64,000 nt of DNA from Nocardioides mangrovicus (GTDB lineage Bacteria; Actinomycetota; Actinomycetes; Propionibacteriales; Nocardioidaceae), in the NCBI RefSeq assembly GCF_003674065.1, contig NZ_RDBE01000007.1, positions 600,953 to 664,952 on the forward strand, read 5' to 3'. Of this stretch, positions 25,656 through 35,527 are shown piece after piece (positions within the stretch are counted from its first letter, which is position 1; each line of letters opens with the position of its first letter). The translations under genes were made by a program, and so were the position numbers. The notes under the pieces are model-generated. The model was not told where the DNA came from. It saw only the letters and a program-made list of their open reading frames with translations, and searched no databases.

Positions 25656-26098
25656 GGAACCCGGTCTCGGTGCTGCGGCTGCTCGGTGTCCTGCTGCTGT
25701 GCGCCCTCGCGTGCGTGGCCGTGGTCGGCGGCGGGTCGGCGGCGTTCCGTGCCCTGTCGATCGGCCTCTTCATGGTCGCCGCCCCCGGCCTGCTCGTGGT
25801 GACCGTGCTGCGGCTCGGCGACGCGCTGCTCTCGCTGGTCGTGGGCATGGTCGTCGGCCCGGCCGGCTGGGTCATGCTGGCCACGGTGGCCACCTTCCTG
25901 GGGCTGTGGTGGCCCGGGCCGACGGTCGTGGTGGTGGCCGTGCTGCTGGGGGTGCTGGCCCTGGTGCTGCTGGTGCTGGAGCTGCGCGCGCCGGCCAACC
26001 CGCTCGACGACGCCCAGCACCGGTTCGTCTCGCACCGCCACGACGAGGAGGTCCCGGTGGCGGTGGGTCGGCACCGGGGCGCGTTCCCCTTCGGCTGA
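25652..26098 (+). CDS. Small four-helix membrane protein of unknown function
   Basis: A 148-residue protein starting at an ATG that overlaps the upstream stop (ATGA). Four hydrophobic segments fill residues 7-110, followed by a polar, His-containing C-terminus (AQHRFVSHRHDEE). No family recognised. The overlap argues for co-translation with the large membrane protein, perhaps as its accessory subunit. It converges on ctaA with only seven bases between stops. Confidence 0.6.
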   Translation: MRNPVSVLRLLGVLLLCALACVAVVGGGSAAFRALSIGLFMVAAPGLLVVTVLRLGDALLSLVVGMVVGPAGWVMLATVATFLGLWWPGPTVVVVAVLLGVLALVLLVLELRAPANPLDDAQHRFVSHRHDEEVPVAVGRHRGAFPFG

Positions 26099-26105
26099 GA
26101 CCCGC

Positions 26106-27020
26106 TCAGCCGGTCGGGGTCGGATCGGTCGCGGCCCGCCGGGCGGCCAGCAGCGTCCAGGTGACGACGCTGGAGGTGACCGCCGCGCCGAGCATGTGCA
26201 CCAGCACCAGCGGCACCGGCAGGTCGGTCGCGTACTGCACGTAGCCGACCACGCCCTGGGCCAGCTCGACGCACAGCAGCGTCGTCACCGCCCGGCGGGC
26301 GACGGTGCCGCGCAGCAGCACCAGCAGCGCCACGGTGAGCGCCACCAGCAGCCAGACCAGGCCGGAGTGAACGCGGGAGATCTCCATCGCGCTCAGCCCG
26401 TTGCGCGGCGCGTGCAGGTCGCCGGCGTGCGGGCCGGCGCCGGTGACGACCGTGCCGACGTACAGCACCGCCCAGGCCACGACGAAGCCGGCCGCGGCCA
26501 GCGTCGCGACCCGGCCGGTGGGATGGGAGGGAGCCGGGACGGCCTCGCGCCACAGCAGCAGCGTGGCCACGCCCACCAGCGCCATCGAGAGCAGCAGGTG
26601 CAGCGAGACCACCCACGGGTTGAGGTCGGTGTGCACGCTGATGCCGCCGATGACCGCCTGCAGCGGGATGCCGAGCACCAGCACGACGCTCAGCCCGCGC
26701 AGGTCGCGCCGCGAGGAGCGGAACACGCCCACCAGGGTGGCCAGCGCCACCGCGGTGAGCACGAAGGTCAGCGTGCGGTTGCCGAACTCGATGGCCTGGT
26801 GCACCGAGTACGCGCCGTGCGGCACCAGGCTGGAATCGGTGCAACGGGGCCAGGTGGGGCAGCCCAGGCCGGAGTCGGTGAGGCGGACGGCGCCGCCGGT
26901 GACGACGATGACGACGTTGGCGACGAGCGAGGCCCAGCCCAGCGGCCGGACCCAGCGGTCGCGGAGGTCGGCGCCGGGGCGCTCCAGGACGGTCTGCATG
27001 GCCCGACCATCATCGGTCAT
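26106..27020 (-). CDS. ctaA: Heme A synthase (COX15/CtaA family)
   Basis: A 304-residue eight-helix membrane protein that oxidises heme O to heme A for cytochrome c oxidase. The extracellular cysteine-loop motif GLGCPTWPRC and conserved heme-ligand His residues (HQAIEFGNR, SLHLLLSM, RVHSGLVW, LVHMLGA) are visible. The ATG at 27020 overlaps the stop of the SRPBCC gene (ATGA); an internal ATG at 26999 is an alternative. It is the last gene of the ABC-SRPBCC-ctaA operon. Confidence 0.92.
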   Translation of the reverse strand: MTDDGRAMQTVLERPGADLRDRWVRPLGWASLVANVVIVVTGGAVRLTDSGLGCPTWPRCTDSSLVPHGAYSVHQAIEFGNRTLTFVLTAVALATLVGVFRSSRRDLRGLSVVLVLGIPLQAVIGGISVHTDLNPWVVSLHLLLSMALVGVATLLLWREAVPAPSHPTGRVATLAAAGFVVAWAVLYVGTVVTGAGPHAGDLHAPRNGLSAMEISRVHSGLVWLLVALTVALLVLLRGTVARRAVTTLLCVELAQGVVGYVQYATDLPVPLVLVHMLGAAVTSSVVTWTLLAARRAATDPTPTG

Positions 27021-27520
27021 CGGCGGTCGGACTCCGCCAGCCGGGCCAGGTTGAGGAGCTGCCGACGTGCCATCACCAGGTCGCCGAGGCAGACCGCCGG
27101 CGCGACCACGCGGGCCAGCGGGGAGCGCGGCACCACCAGCTTGAGCAGCAGCCGGGTGGGCTCCTCGCCGACCAGCACGTAGGACATGACCGCGCCGACG
27201 ACGCGGGCGGTGAGCGCGATCCCCGGCTCGACCGCGAGCACCGTGCCGAGCGGGCGGCCGGCCGACGCGGTGAACGGGTCGCCCGGCACCGGGTCGGCCA
27301 ACCCCTGCAGGGCGGCGGGCGAGCGCCGGCCGAGGTTGTCGACCCAGTCGTAGGAGTAGGGCGCCAGCCGCACCTGCACCACCCGCGACCACACCTGCTC
27401 GCGCGCGGCCTGAGCGGTGACGCCGCGCCACGCCTCGAGGGCGGGGGAGGCGACCACGTCGTCGCAGGGGTAGCGGCGCGCGACGTCGGCCTCGCTCACT
27501 CCCCAGCGGTCGCCGATCAC
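27017..27520 (-). CDS. SRPBCC-like protein of unknown function
   Basis: A 167-residue soluble protein with a predicted alternating strand-helix order that resembles the START/SRPBCC (polyketide cyclase-like) ligand-binding fold: an N-terminal RRYPCDD stretch, central strands around WSRVVQVRLAPYSYDWVDN and a long C-terminal helix (VMARRQLLNLARLA). The fold call is by overall look only. The GTG at 27520 starts four bases after the ABC permease stop, and its own stop overlaps ctaA, so it is made with the heme A synthase. A heme or lipid carrier is a guess from context. Confidence 0.55.
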   Translation of the reverse strand: MIGDRWGVSEADVARRYPCDDVVASPALEAWRGVTAQAAREQVWSRVVQVRLAPYSYDWVDNLGRRSPAALQGLADPVPGDPFTASAGRPLGTVLAVEPGIALTARVVGAVMSYVLVGEEPTRLLLKLVVPRSPLARVVAPAVCLGDLVMARRQLLNLARLAESDRR

Positions 27521-27524
27521 GCGG

Positions 27525-28297
27525 TCACTCCCAGCTGAAGGTGCGAGCCGTGAGGAACGTGCCGAGCGCGGTCCACGCCACCAGCACGAGCGTCGCCAGC
27601 GCCGGGAAACCGCCGCCGTCGAGGGCGGAGCGCAGCCCCTCGCCGAGAGCGCCGGAGGGGAGCAGCCACGCGACGTGGCCGAAGCCGCCGTACCACCGCG
27701 TCGGCAGCACCACGCCGCCGCCGGCCAGGAGCAGCAGGTAGACGAGGTTGGCGACGGCCAGGGTGGCCTCGGCCCGCAGCGCGCCCGCGACGAACAGGCC
27801 GAGCGAGGCGAACGCCGCGGTGCCGAGGACGAGCATCGCCACCGCGCCGAGCACCGCGACCGGGTCGAGGGAGGGGTGCCAGCCCATGGCCGCCGCGACA
27901 CCGCCGAGCACCACCAGCTGCAGCACCTCGACCATGAGCAGCGAGCCCACCTTGCCCAGCAGCAGTCCGGAGCGGGGCAGCGGTGACGAGCCGAGCCACT
28001 TCAAGACGCCGTAGCGGCGCTCGAAGCCGGTGGCGATGGCCAGCGAGGTGAAGCTGGTCGACATCACCGCGAGGCCGAGCACGCCGGGGGCGAAGACGTC
28101 GATCGGGCGCTCGGTGCGCAGCTGGTGGAGGTGGTCGGCGCCCACCACGGTGCCGATCAGCACGATGACGGGGATGACGATCGCGATGAGCAGCTGCTCG
28201 CCGTTGCGCAGCAGCAACCGCGACTCCATGCGGGCCTGGGCCAGGACCATCCGCGGCAGGGGAGCGGCGCCCGGGGCGGGGGTGAGGGTGAGGGTGC

Positions 28298-28301
<4 letters not shown>
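27525..28301 (-). CDS. ABC-2 type transporter permease
   Basis: A 258-residue membrane protein with six predicted helices of the ABC-2 exporter type. The motif RRYGVLKWLGSSPLPRSGLLLGK after helix 2 is typical of these permeases. It overlaps the ATPase stop (ATGA). In actinobacteria this ATPase-permease pair is conserved next to ctaA and the suf operon (M. tuberculosis Rv1457c-Rv1458c); the cargo is not known. Confidence 0.88.
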
Positions 28302-29233
<932 letters not shown>

Positions 29234-29239
29234 CAGACG

Positions 29240-29245
29240 AGTCTA
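29240..29245 (-). promoter_or_regulatory. -10 box for a leaderless ABC-ctaA operon transcript
   Basis: On the minus strand TAGACT ends six bases before the GTG at 29233. Confidence 0.55.
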
Positions 29246-29250
29246 GGTAG

Positions 29251-29338
29251 CGGGTCGGCGGGAGCGGGGGCGGGCTGGGTGGGGGCTGGGGCGGGCTGGG
29301 TGGGGGCTGGGTGGCCGGGCTGGGTGCGGGCTGGGCGG
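29251..29338. repeat. G-rich tandem array with quadruplex potential
   Basis: The plus strand carries more than a dozen runs of three to five G. A 21-bp unit occurs twice, exactly and in tandem (29270-29290 and 29291-29311), followed by shorter GGGCTGGG-type partial copies. It lies directly upstream of the ABC operon -10 on the template side and downstream of the xdh-like stop. Confidence 0.8.
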
Positions 29339-29366
29339 GAGGTGCGCCCCGACCGCCGAAACCCCA

Positions 29367-29425
29367 CACTTGCGTGGACCTGGGGCTCGATCGTCCGATT
29401 TGTCGGCCCCACAACTGCGCAAGTG
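29367..29425. repeat. Inverted repeat between the ABC operon and the xdh-like gene
   Basis: CACTTGCG (29367-29374) and CGCAAGTG (29418-29425) enclose a second small palindrome, CCGA-tttg-TCGG. It could be the terminator of the xdh-like gene, whose stop is at 29460. Confidence 0.4.
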
Positions 29426-29459
29426 CGCGACTTTGGCGATCGCACCCCCCAGCCGACCC

Positions 29460-31811
29460 CTACGCCTCGACGCCCCCGTCGGCAGGCCCGGAGGCGAGCT
29501 CGAGGGTGTCGAACACCCTGGGCGGGTCGCGCCAGGGGTCGGGGAGCGTCCCGGCCCTGGCCTGCTCGATGGCGGTCCAGACCTTGTCCGGGGTGCAGGG
29601 GATGTCGACGTGGCGGACGCCGAGGTGGGCCAGCGCGTCGACCACCGCGCTCTGCACGGCCGGGGTGGAGCCGATCGTGCCGGACTCGCCGATGCCCTTG
29701 GCGCCGAGCTCGTTCATGTCGGTCGGGGTCTCGGTGCTGGTCGCCTCCATCGTGATCGCGTCGGCGGCCGTGGGCAGCGAGTAGTCGGTGAAGGTCGAGG
29801 TGAGCGGGGTGCCCTGGGCGTCGTAGACGAAGCCCTCCCACAGCGCCTGCGACATGCCCTGCACGATGCCGCCGTGCTGCTGGCCCTTGACGATCGTGGG
29901 GTTGAGGATGCGGCCGCAGTCGTCGACGGCGACGTGGCGCAGCGGCGTCACCAGGCCGGTCTCGGTGTCGACCTCGACCACGGAGACGTGGGCGCCGAAG
30001 GGGAAGGTGGCGCCCTCCTGCGGGACGTCGAGGTCGGCGCGCAGCGTGCCGTCGGCCAGGCCGACCAGCTGCTCCCAGGTCACCAGGGAGCCCGGGACGC
30101 CGGCCACGCCCAGGCCGCCGTCGACCGCGGAGATGTCGTCGACCGAGGCCTCGAGCTTGCGCGCGGCCAGCGCCGCGGCCTGGTGGTAGACGTCGCGGGC
30201 GGCCGCGGAGACGGCGCTGCCGCCCAGCTGCAGGGAGCGCGACCCGCCGGTGCCGCCGCCCGAGCGCACCGCGAAGGTGTCGGACTGCACGTAGCGGATC
30301 CGCTCCATCGCGATGCCCAGCCGCGACGAGACGATCATCGCGAACGACGTCGCGTGGCCCTGGCCGTGGGCCGACGTGCCGGACATGACGGTGGCCGAGC
30401 CGTCGGCCTCCACCCGCACGCTCCCGAGCTCCTTGCCGCCGAAGCCGGTGATCTCGACGTACGTCGACACCCCCACGCCGAGCTGGCGCACGGCGCCGTC
30501 GTCGCGTCGCTGCCGCTGCTCGGCCCGCAGCGCGTCGACGTCGGCCAGCCGCAGCGCCTCGCCCAGCGCGACGTCGTAGTCGCCGACGTCGTAGCGCTGG
30601 CCGGTGCGGGTGGTGTAGGGGAAGGCGTCCTTGGCGATCAGGTTGCGGCGCCGGACCTCCTCGGGCGCGAGCCCGAGCTCCGCGGCCCCGAGGTCCATCA
30701 GCCGCTCCAGCATGGCCGCCGCCTCCGGGCGCCCGGCACCGCGGAAGGCGCCGTTGGGCGCGGTGTTCGTCATCACCGCGACGGCGGCGTAGTGCACCAC
30801 CGGGATCTCATAGGGGCCCTGGGCCATGATGTGCGTCGGTCCGACGGCCAGCGTGCCGCCGAAGCCCGCGTAGGCGCCGCAGTCGCCGATCACCCGGGCG
30901 CGCAGCCCGGTGACGGTGCCGTCGGAGCGGAAGCCCATCTCGGCGAACTGCACCTGCCCGCGGCCGTGCATGGAGAGCATCGCCTCGCTGCGGGTCTCGG
31001 CCCAGGTGACCGGCCGCTCCAGGCGGCGGGCGGCGGCGATCACCGCGGCGTGGCCGTAGGCGATGCCGGCCTTGCCGCCGAAGGCACCGCCGACGTGCGG
31101 CGCCACCAGGCGCACCTGCGACTTCTCCAGCCCGGTCCAGCGGGCGACGAGGTCGCGCGACATGTGCGGGTGCTGCGTGGCGGCGTAGACGGTGATGAGG
31201 GCGTCGCCCTCGGGGCGCGGGTCGGCCAGCACCGCGTTGCCCTCGATCGGCGAGGTGGCCAGCCGCTGGTTCTCGATCCGGGCGCGGACGATCACCTCGG
31301 CGCCGGCGAAGGGGTCCTCGCCGCCGTGCTCGGCGCGCACCGACTGCACGACGTTGGTGCCGAGGTCGGGGAACTGCAGCGGGGCGTCGTCGGCCAGGGC
31401 GGCCTCCATGTCGGCGACCACCGGCAGCTCGTCGTAGTCGACATCGACCAGCTCGGCGGCGTCGACCGCCTGCGCGCGGGTCTCGGCCACCACCAGTGCG
31501 ACGGGATCGCCGACGTAGCGCACCACCTCGTGCGCCAGCGGCGGGTGACCGACGCCCTCGTGGACGTCGGCGAACCCGGGCACGCGGTCCGAGCCGAGCT
31601 CGGCGGTCGTGTAGACCGCGAGCACGCCGGGCGCGGCGGCGGCCTCGGTGGTGTCGAGCCCGGTGATGCGCGCGTGTGCGAACGGGCTGCGTACGAACAC
31701 CGCGTGGACCGTGCCGGGGATGCGCAGGTCGTCGACGTACGTGCTCGCCCCCGTGATCAGGTCCGGGTCCTCGACGCGGGGGACGGCGTTGCCGAGCAGG
31801 GATCCCACCAT
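29460..31811 (-). CDS. Molybdopterin-binding large subunit, xanthine dehydrogenase/CO dehydrogenase-like
   Basis: A 783-residue protein of the molybdenum hydroxylase large-subunit family. The N-terminal a/b hammerhead (RVEDPDLITGASTYVDDL) is followed by Moco-binding regions: HVGGAFGGK, NGAFRGAGRPEA and the catalytic-Glu motif GAKGIGESGT. The FRGAGR loop is that of form II CoxL-like proteins, not the CSFR loop of true CO dehydrogenase, so CO oxidation is unlikely; substrate unknown. The iron-sulfur and FAD subunits usually encoded alongside are not in this window. The ATG lies seven bases after a TAGTCT box. It is divergent from sufR across 86 bases. Confidence 0.85.
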   Translation of the reverse strand: MVGSLLGNAVPRVEDPDLITGASTYVDDLRIPGTVHAVFVRSPFAHARITGLDTTEAAAAPGVLAVYTTAELGSDRVPGFADVHEGVGHPPLAHEVVRYVGDPVALVVAETRAQAVDAAELVDVDYDELPVVADMEAALADDAPLQFPDLGTNVVQSVRAEHGGEDPFAGAEVIVRARIENQRLATSPIEGNAVLADPRPEGDALITVYAATQHPHMSRDLVARWTGLEKSQVRLVAPHVGGAFGGKAGIAYGHAAVIAAARRLERPVTWAETRSEAMLSMHGRGQVQFAEMGFRSDGTVTGLRARVIGDCGAYAGFGGTLAVGPTHIMAQGPYEIPVVHYAAVAVMTNTAPNGAFRGAGRPEAAAMLERLMDLGAAELGLAPEEVRRRNLIAKDAFPYTTRTGQRYDVGDYDVALGEALRLADVDALRAEQRQRRDDGAVRQLGVGVSTYVEITGFGGKELGSVRVEADGSATVMSGTSAHGQGHATSFAMIVSSRLGIAMERIRYVQSDTFAVRSGGGTGGSRSLQLGGSAVSAAARDVYHQAAALAARKLEASVDDISAVDGGLGVAGVPGSLVTWEQLVGLADGTLRADLDVPQEGATFPFGAHVSVVEVDTETGLVTPLRHVAVDDCGRILNPTIVKGQQHGGIVQGMSQALWEGFVYDAQGTPLTSTFTDYSLPTAADAITMEATSTETPTDMNELGAKGIGESGTIGSTPAVQSAVVDALAHLGVRHVDIPCTPDKVWTAIEQARAGTLPDPWRDPPRVFDTLELASGPADGGVEA

Positions 31812-31818
31812 GTTGTGG

Positions 31819-31824
31819 AGACTA
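31819..31824 (-). promoter_or_regulatory. -10 box for a leaderless xdh-like transcript
   Basis: On the minus strand TAGTCT ends seven bases before the ATG at 31811. Confidence 0.55.
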
Positions 31825-31841
31825 TCTCCGGCTCGAGACGG

Positions 31842-31860
31842 TGAGGTTAGGGCGACCTTC
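31842..31860 (+). promoter_or_regulatory. Iron-box-like sequence (IdeR/DmdR/DtxR type)
   Basis: TGAGGTTAGGGCGACCTTC matches the 19-base IdeR/DtxR consensus TWAGGTWAGSCTWACCTWA at 14 of 19 positions, including the AGGTTAGG half and the ACCT half. It lies 19 bases upstream of the sufR -10 and 18 bases upstream of the xdh-like -10, so it could act on either gene. Confidence 0.5.
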
Positions 31861-31879
31861 CTTGAACCGCGCCGGTCAA

Positions 31880-31885
31880 TATCGT
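31880..31885 (+). promoter_or_regulatory. -10 box of the suf operon
   Basis: TATCGT, expected to start transcription near 31892, inside the SufR-type operator and just ahead of the sufR start codons. Confidence 0.45.
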
Positions 31886-31886
31886 C

Positions 31887-31901
31887 ACACTGGTGTTGTG
31901 G
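31887..31901 (+). promoter_or_regulatory. Candidate SufR operator
   Basis: ACACT-GGTGT-TGTGG fits the ACACT-N5-TGTGA motif reported for mycobacterial SufR with one mismatch. It overlaps the predicted transcription start and the first possible start codon of sufR, as expected for autorepression. Confidence 0.6.
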
Positions 31902-31903
31902 AA

Positions 31904-32605
31904 ATGGACGGGAGCACTCGCGGCCGCGTGGCCCGCTCCATCCTGGTCAACGGACCCTCCACCGCCGTCGCGCTGGCCGAGCTGCTCGACCTGACCCCGG
32001 CGGCCGTGCGCCGCCACCTCGACCAGCTGCTCGACGACGGTGCGGTCGAGGCCCGCGACCAGCCCACCTCGAAGATCCGGGGCCGCGGTCGCCCGGCCAA
32101 GGTCTTCGCGCTCACCGACGCCGGCCGCGACGCCTTCGACCAGGCCTACGACGACCTGGCCGGCCAGGCGCTGCGGTTCCTGGCCGAGACGGGCGGTGAG
32201 GAGGCGGTCCGCGAGTTCGCGCGCCGCCGGGTGGCTTTCGTCGAGGAGCGGTTCCCCGCCGCGCTGGCCCAGACCGGCGACCCGGTCGCCGCGGTCGCCC
32301 AGGTGTTCACCGACGAGGGCTACGCCGCCGCGGCGCGCACCAGTCCGGTCGGCGAGCAGCTGTGCCAGCAGCACTGCCCGGTGGCCCACGTCGCGACTGC
32401 GTTCCCCCAGCTGTGCGAGGCCGAGACCGAGGCCATCGCCGCGGTCCTGGGCAGCCACGTGCAGCGGCTGGCCACCATCGCCCACGGCGACGGGGTCTGC
32501 ACCACCTGCATCCCCACCGCCGTCCACGAGAAGACCCACGAGCAGACGCACGCGAACGCGCACGAGAACGCCCACCCCGACGTCGACAGAAAGGTCAGGT
32601 CATGA
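31904..32605 (+). CDS. sufR: Iron-sulfur-sensing transcriptional repressor SufR
   Basis: A 233-residue winged-helix (DeoR/ArsR-like) regulator. The helix-turn-helix spans about residues 10-60 ([20 protein letters not shown]), and the wing contains GRGRPAKVF. The cluster ligands are in [21 protein letters not shown], the SufR arrangement. It is expected to repress the operon when holding a [4Fe-4S] cluster. ATG 31904 is used; GTG 31898 two codons earlier is equally possible, and neither has a Shine-Dalgarno. A His/Glu-rich C-terminal tail ([14 protein letters not shown]) is unusual. Its stop overlaps sufB. Confidence 0.9.
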   Translation: MDGSTRGRVARSILVNGPSTAVALAELLDLTPAAVRRHLDQLLDDGAVEARDQPTSKIRGRGRPAKVFALTDAGRDAFDQAYDDLAGQALRFLAETGGEEAVREFARRRVAFVEERFPAALAQTGDPVAAVAQVFTDEGYAAAARTSPVGEQLCQQHCPVAHVATAFPQLCEAETEAIAAVLGSHVQRLATIAHGDGVCTTCIPTAVHEKTHEQTHANAHENAHPDVDRKVRS

Positions 32606-34044
32606 CCACCCAGACTCCGTCGCAGACCCCCAGCATCGAGGAGCGCAACCCCGAGCTGGAGGGCCTGGGCCGCTACCAGTTCGGTTGGGCCGACTCCGAC
32701 GAGGCCGGCGCCTCGGCGCAGCGCGGTCTCAACGAGGCCGTCGTGCGCGACATCTCCGGCAAGAAGAGCGAGCCCGACTGGATGCTCGACCTGCGCCTGA
32801 AGGGCCTCAAGCTCTTCGGCCGCAAGCCGATGCCCACCTGGGGCTCGGACCTCTCCGCGATCGACTTCGACAACATCAAGTACTTCGTGCGCTCGAGCGA
32901 GAAGCAGGCCACCTCGTGGGAGGAGCTGCCCGAGGACATCAAGAACACCTACGACAAGCTCGGCATCCCCGAGGCGGAGAAGCAGCGCCTGGTGGCCGGC
33001 GTCGCCGCGCAGTACGAGTCCGAGGTCGTCTACCACTCGATCCGCGAGGACCTCGAGGAGCAGGGCGTCATCTTCGTCGACACCGACACCGGCCTGCGCG
33101 AGCACGAGGAGCTCTTCAAGGAGTACTTCGGCACCGTCATCCCGGTCGGCGACAACAAGTTCGCCGCGCTCAACACCAGCGTCTGGTCGGGCGGCTCGTT
33201 CATCTACGTGCCGAAGGGCGTGCACGTCGACATCCCGCTGCAGGCCTACTTCCGCATCAACACCGAGAACATGGGCCAGTTCGAGCGGACGCTGATCATC
33301 GTCGACGAGGACGCCTACGTGCACTACGTCGAGGGCTGCACCGCACCGATCTACCAGTCCGACTCGCTGCACTCCGCGGTCGTCGAGATCATCGTGAAGA
33401 AGGGCGGCCGCTGTCGCTACACGACCATCCAGAACTGGTCGAACAACGTCTACAACCTGGTCACCAAGCGCGCCACCTGCGAGGCCGGCGCCACGATGGA
33501 GTGGGTCGACGGCAACATCGGGTCCAAGGTGACGATGAAGTACCCGGCCATCTACCTGATGGGCGAGCACGCCAAGGGCGAGACGCTCTCGATCGCCTTC
33601 GCGGGCGAGGGCCAGCACCAGGACGCCGGCGCCAAGATGGTGCACGCCGCGCCGAACACCTCGTCATCGATCCTGAGCAAGTCAGTGGCCCGTGGTGGCG
33701 GCCGGACGTCCTACCGCGGCCTCATCCAGGTCAACGAGGGCGCCCACGGCTCGAAGTCCAACGTGCTGTGCGACGCCCTCCTGGTCGACCAGGTGAGCCG
33801 CTCGGACACCTACCCCTACGTCGACATCCGCGAGGACGACGTGTCCATGGGCCACGAGGCGAGCGTCTCGAAGGTCTCCGAGGACCAGCTGTTCTACCTG
33901 ATGTCGCGCGGCATGGAGCAGGACGAGGCGATGGCGATGATCGTGCGCGGCTTCGTCGAGCCCATCGCCAAGGAGCTGCCGATGGAGTACGCCCTCGAGC
34001 TGAACCGCCTCATCGAGCTGCAGATGGAAGGGGCCGTGGGATGA
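32602..34044 (+). CDS. sufB: Fe-S cluster assembly scaffold SufB
   Basis: A 480-residue beta-helix protein, the main scaffold of the SufBC2D complex on which clusters are built. Strong family signatures are [13 protein letters not shown], the EGCTAPIY loop with its Cys, and the late segment [21 protein letters not shown] overlaps sufR, with AAAGG upstream. No intein interrupts it, unlike the M. tuberculosis SufB. Confidence 0.97.
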   Translation: MTTQTPSQTPSIEERNPELEGLGRYQFGWADSDEAGASAQRGLNEAVVRDISGKKSEPDWMLDLRLKGLKLFGRKPMPTWGSDLSAIDFDNIKYFVRSSEKQATSWEELPEDIKNTYDKLGIPEAEKQRLVAGVAAQYESEVVYHSIREDLEEQGVIFVDTDTGLREHEELFKEYFGTVIPVGDNKFAALNTSVWSGGSFIYVPKGVHVDIPLQAYFRINTENMGQFERTLIIVDEDAYVHYVEGCTAPIYQSDSLHSAVVEIIVKKGGRCRYTTIQNWSNNVYNLVTKRATCEAGATMEWVDGNIGSKVTMKYPAIYLMGEHAKGETLSIAFAGEGQHQDAGAKMVHAAPNTSSSILSKSVARGGGRTSYRGLIQVNEGAHGSKSNVLCDALLVDQVSRSDTYPYVDIREDDVSMGHEASVSKVSEDQLFYLMSRGMEQDEAMAMIVRGFVEPIAKELPMEYALELNRLIELQMEGAVG

Positions 34045-35198
34045 CGGCGGTCGCCGACGCGGTCGAGACCACCCAGGTCGTCTCCCACCTCAACCCGCCC
34101 CCGTCCTACGACCTCGCGGACTACCCGGTCCCCACCGGGCGCGAGGAGGTCTGGCGCTTCACCCCGCTCAAGCGCCTGCGCGGCATCCTCGACGGCGAGG
34201 CCTCCGACGCGACGCTGGGCTGGGACACCTCGGTGCCCGAGGGTGTCTCGCTGAGCACCATCACCGCTGACGAGGCGCGTGGGCTGGGGGAGCTGCCTCC
34301 CAACGAGCTGCCGGCCGCGCTCGCCGTCAGCCGCGCCGGCGGCGCGACGCTGGTCGACGTGCCCGACGACTTCGACAGCGAGCAGCCGCTGGCCATCCGG
34401 CTCACCGGCGCCTCGGTCGACGACCTGGTGTGGGGTCATCTGGTGTTCCGGGTCGGTCGGCACGCCAACGTCACCATCGTCCTCACCCACACCGGCTCCG
34501 CGCGCTACTGCGCCTCGACGTCGTTCCTGGTCGGCGACGGTGCGCAGGTGCGCATCCTGAGCCTGCAGGACTGGTACGACGACGCCGTGCACCTGGGCCG
34601 CGACTCGATCCGCGTGGGTCGCGACGCGTCGGTGCGCCACACCTCGATCAGCTTCGGCGGCGACCTAGTGCGCATGCACGCCAACGTCGAGTACGACGGT
34701 CCGGGCGGCGAGGCCGAGCTGCTCGGCCTCTACTTCGCCGACGCCGGCCAGCACCTCGAGCACAGGCTCTTCGCCGACCACAACGCCCCGCGCACCAAGA
34801 GCAAGGTCACCTACAAGGGGGCGCTGCAGGGGCAGGGCGCGCACACGGTGTGGATCGGCAACGTGCTGATCCGCAAGGTCGCCGAGGGCATCGAGACCTA
34901 CGAGGAGAACCGCAACCTCGTTCTCACCGACGGCTGCCAGGCCGACTCCGTGCCCAACCTGGAGATCGAGACCGGCGAGATCGAAGGGGCCGGCCACGCC
35001 TCGGCCACCGCCCGCTTCGACGACGAGCAGCTGTTTTACCTGCGCTCGCGCGGCATCTCCGAGGCCGAGGCGCAGCGGCTGGTGGTGCACGGCTTCTTCA
35101 ACGACCTGATCCGCCGCGTCGGCATCCCCTCGGTGGAGGAGCAGCTGCTCACCACCGTCGAGGCCGAACTGGCGCGCAACCTGCTCAAGGAGACCTGA
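34041..35198 (+). CDS. sufD: Fe-S cluster assembly protein SufD
   Basis: A 385-residue paralogue of SufB and partner in SufBC2D. The C-terminal half shows the conserved [21 protein letters not shown] and [19 protein letters not shown]. The N-terminal [14 protein letters not shown] is typical of SufD. ATGA overlaps the sufB stop. It is immediately followed, without a gap, by a small Rieske gene. Confidence 0.96.
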   Translation: MTAVADAVETTQVVSHLNPPPSYDLADYPVPTGREEVWRFTPLKRLRGILDGEASDATLGWDTSVPEGVSLSTITADEARGLGELPPNELPAALAVSRAGGATLVDVPDDFDSEQPLAIRLTGASVDDLVWGHLVFRVGRHANVTIVLTHTGSARYCASTSFLVGDGAQVRILSLQDWYDDAVHLGRDSIRVGRDASVRHTSISFGGDLVRMHANVEYDGPGGEAELLGLYFADAGQHLEHRLFADHNAPRTKSKVTYKGALQGQGAHTVWIGNVLIRKVAEGIETYEENRNLVLTDGCQADSVPNLEIETGEIEGAGHASATARFDDEQLFYLRSRGISEAEAQRLVVHGFFNDLIRRVGIPSVEEQLLTTVEAELARNLLKET

Positions 35199-35507
35199 GT
35201 GGCGTTCCAGCGCGCCTGCGGGCTGGCCGAGCTCACCGACGGCGAGGCGCTCGGCGTCGAGGTCGACGGCCTCGACGTCGCCCTGGTCATGGTGGGCGAG
35301 GAGGTCTTCGCCATCGAGGACGAGTGCTCCCACGCCGCCGTCGCGCTGTCGGAGGGCGACGTCGAGGGATGCACCCTCGAGTGCTGGATGCACGGCTCGC
35401 GCTTCGACCTGCGCACCGGCAAGCCCACCGGCCCGCCGGCCACCGAACCCGTTCCGGTCTTCCCCGTCCGCATCGACGGCGACGACGTCCTCATCGACCT
35501 AGCTTGA
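35199..35507 (+). CDS. Rieske-type [2Fe-2S] ferredoxin of the suf operon
   Basis: A 102-residue soluble protein with Rieske ligands CSH and CWMH (Cys-X-His ... Cys-X2-His) and no signal peptide, so cytoplasmic. It resembles the ferredoxin subunits of non-heme oxygenases. Its GTG abuts the sufD stop. A Rieske gene between sufD and sufC is common in actinobacterial suf operons, and it may be an electron donor for cluster assembly or simply an early client; that role is inferred. Confidence 0.9.
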   Translation: MAFQRACGLAELTDGEALGVEVDGLDVALVMVGEEVFAIEDECSHAAVALSEGDVEGCTLECWMHGSRFDLRTGKPTGPPATEPVPVFPVRIDGDDVLIDLA

Positions 35508-35527
35508 TCCCTGGAGGAAGAACTGAC

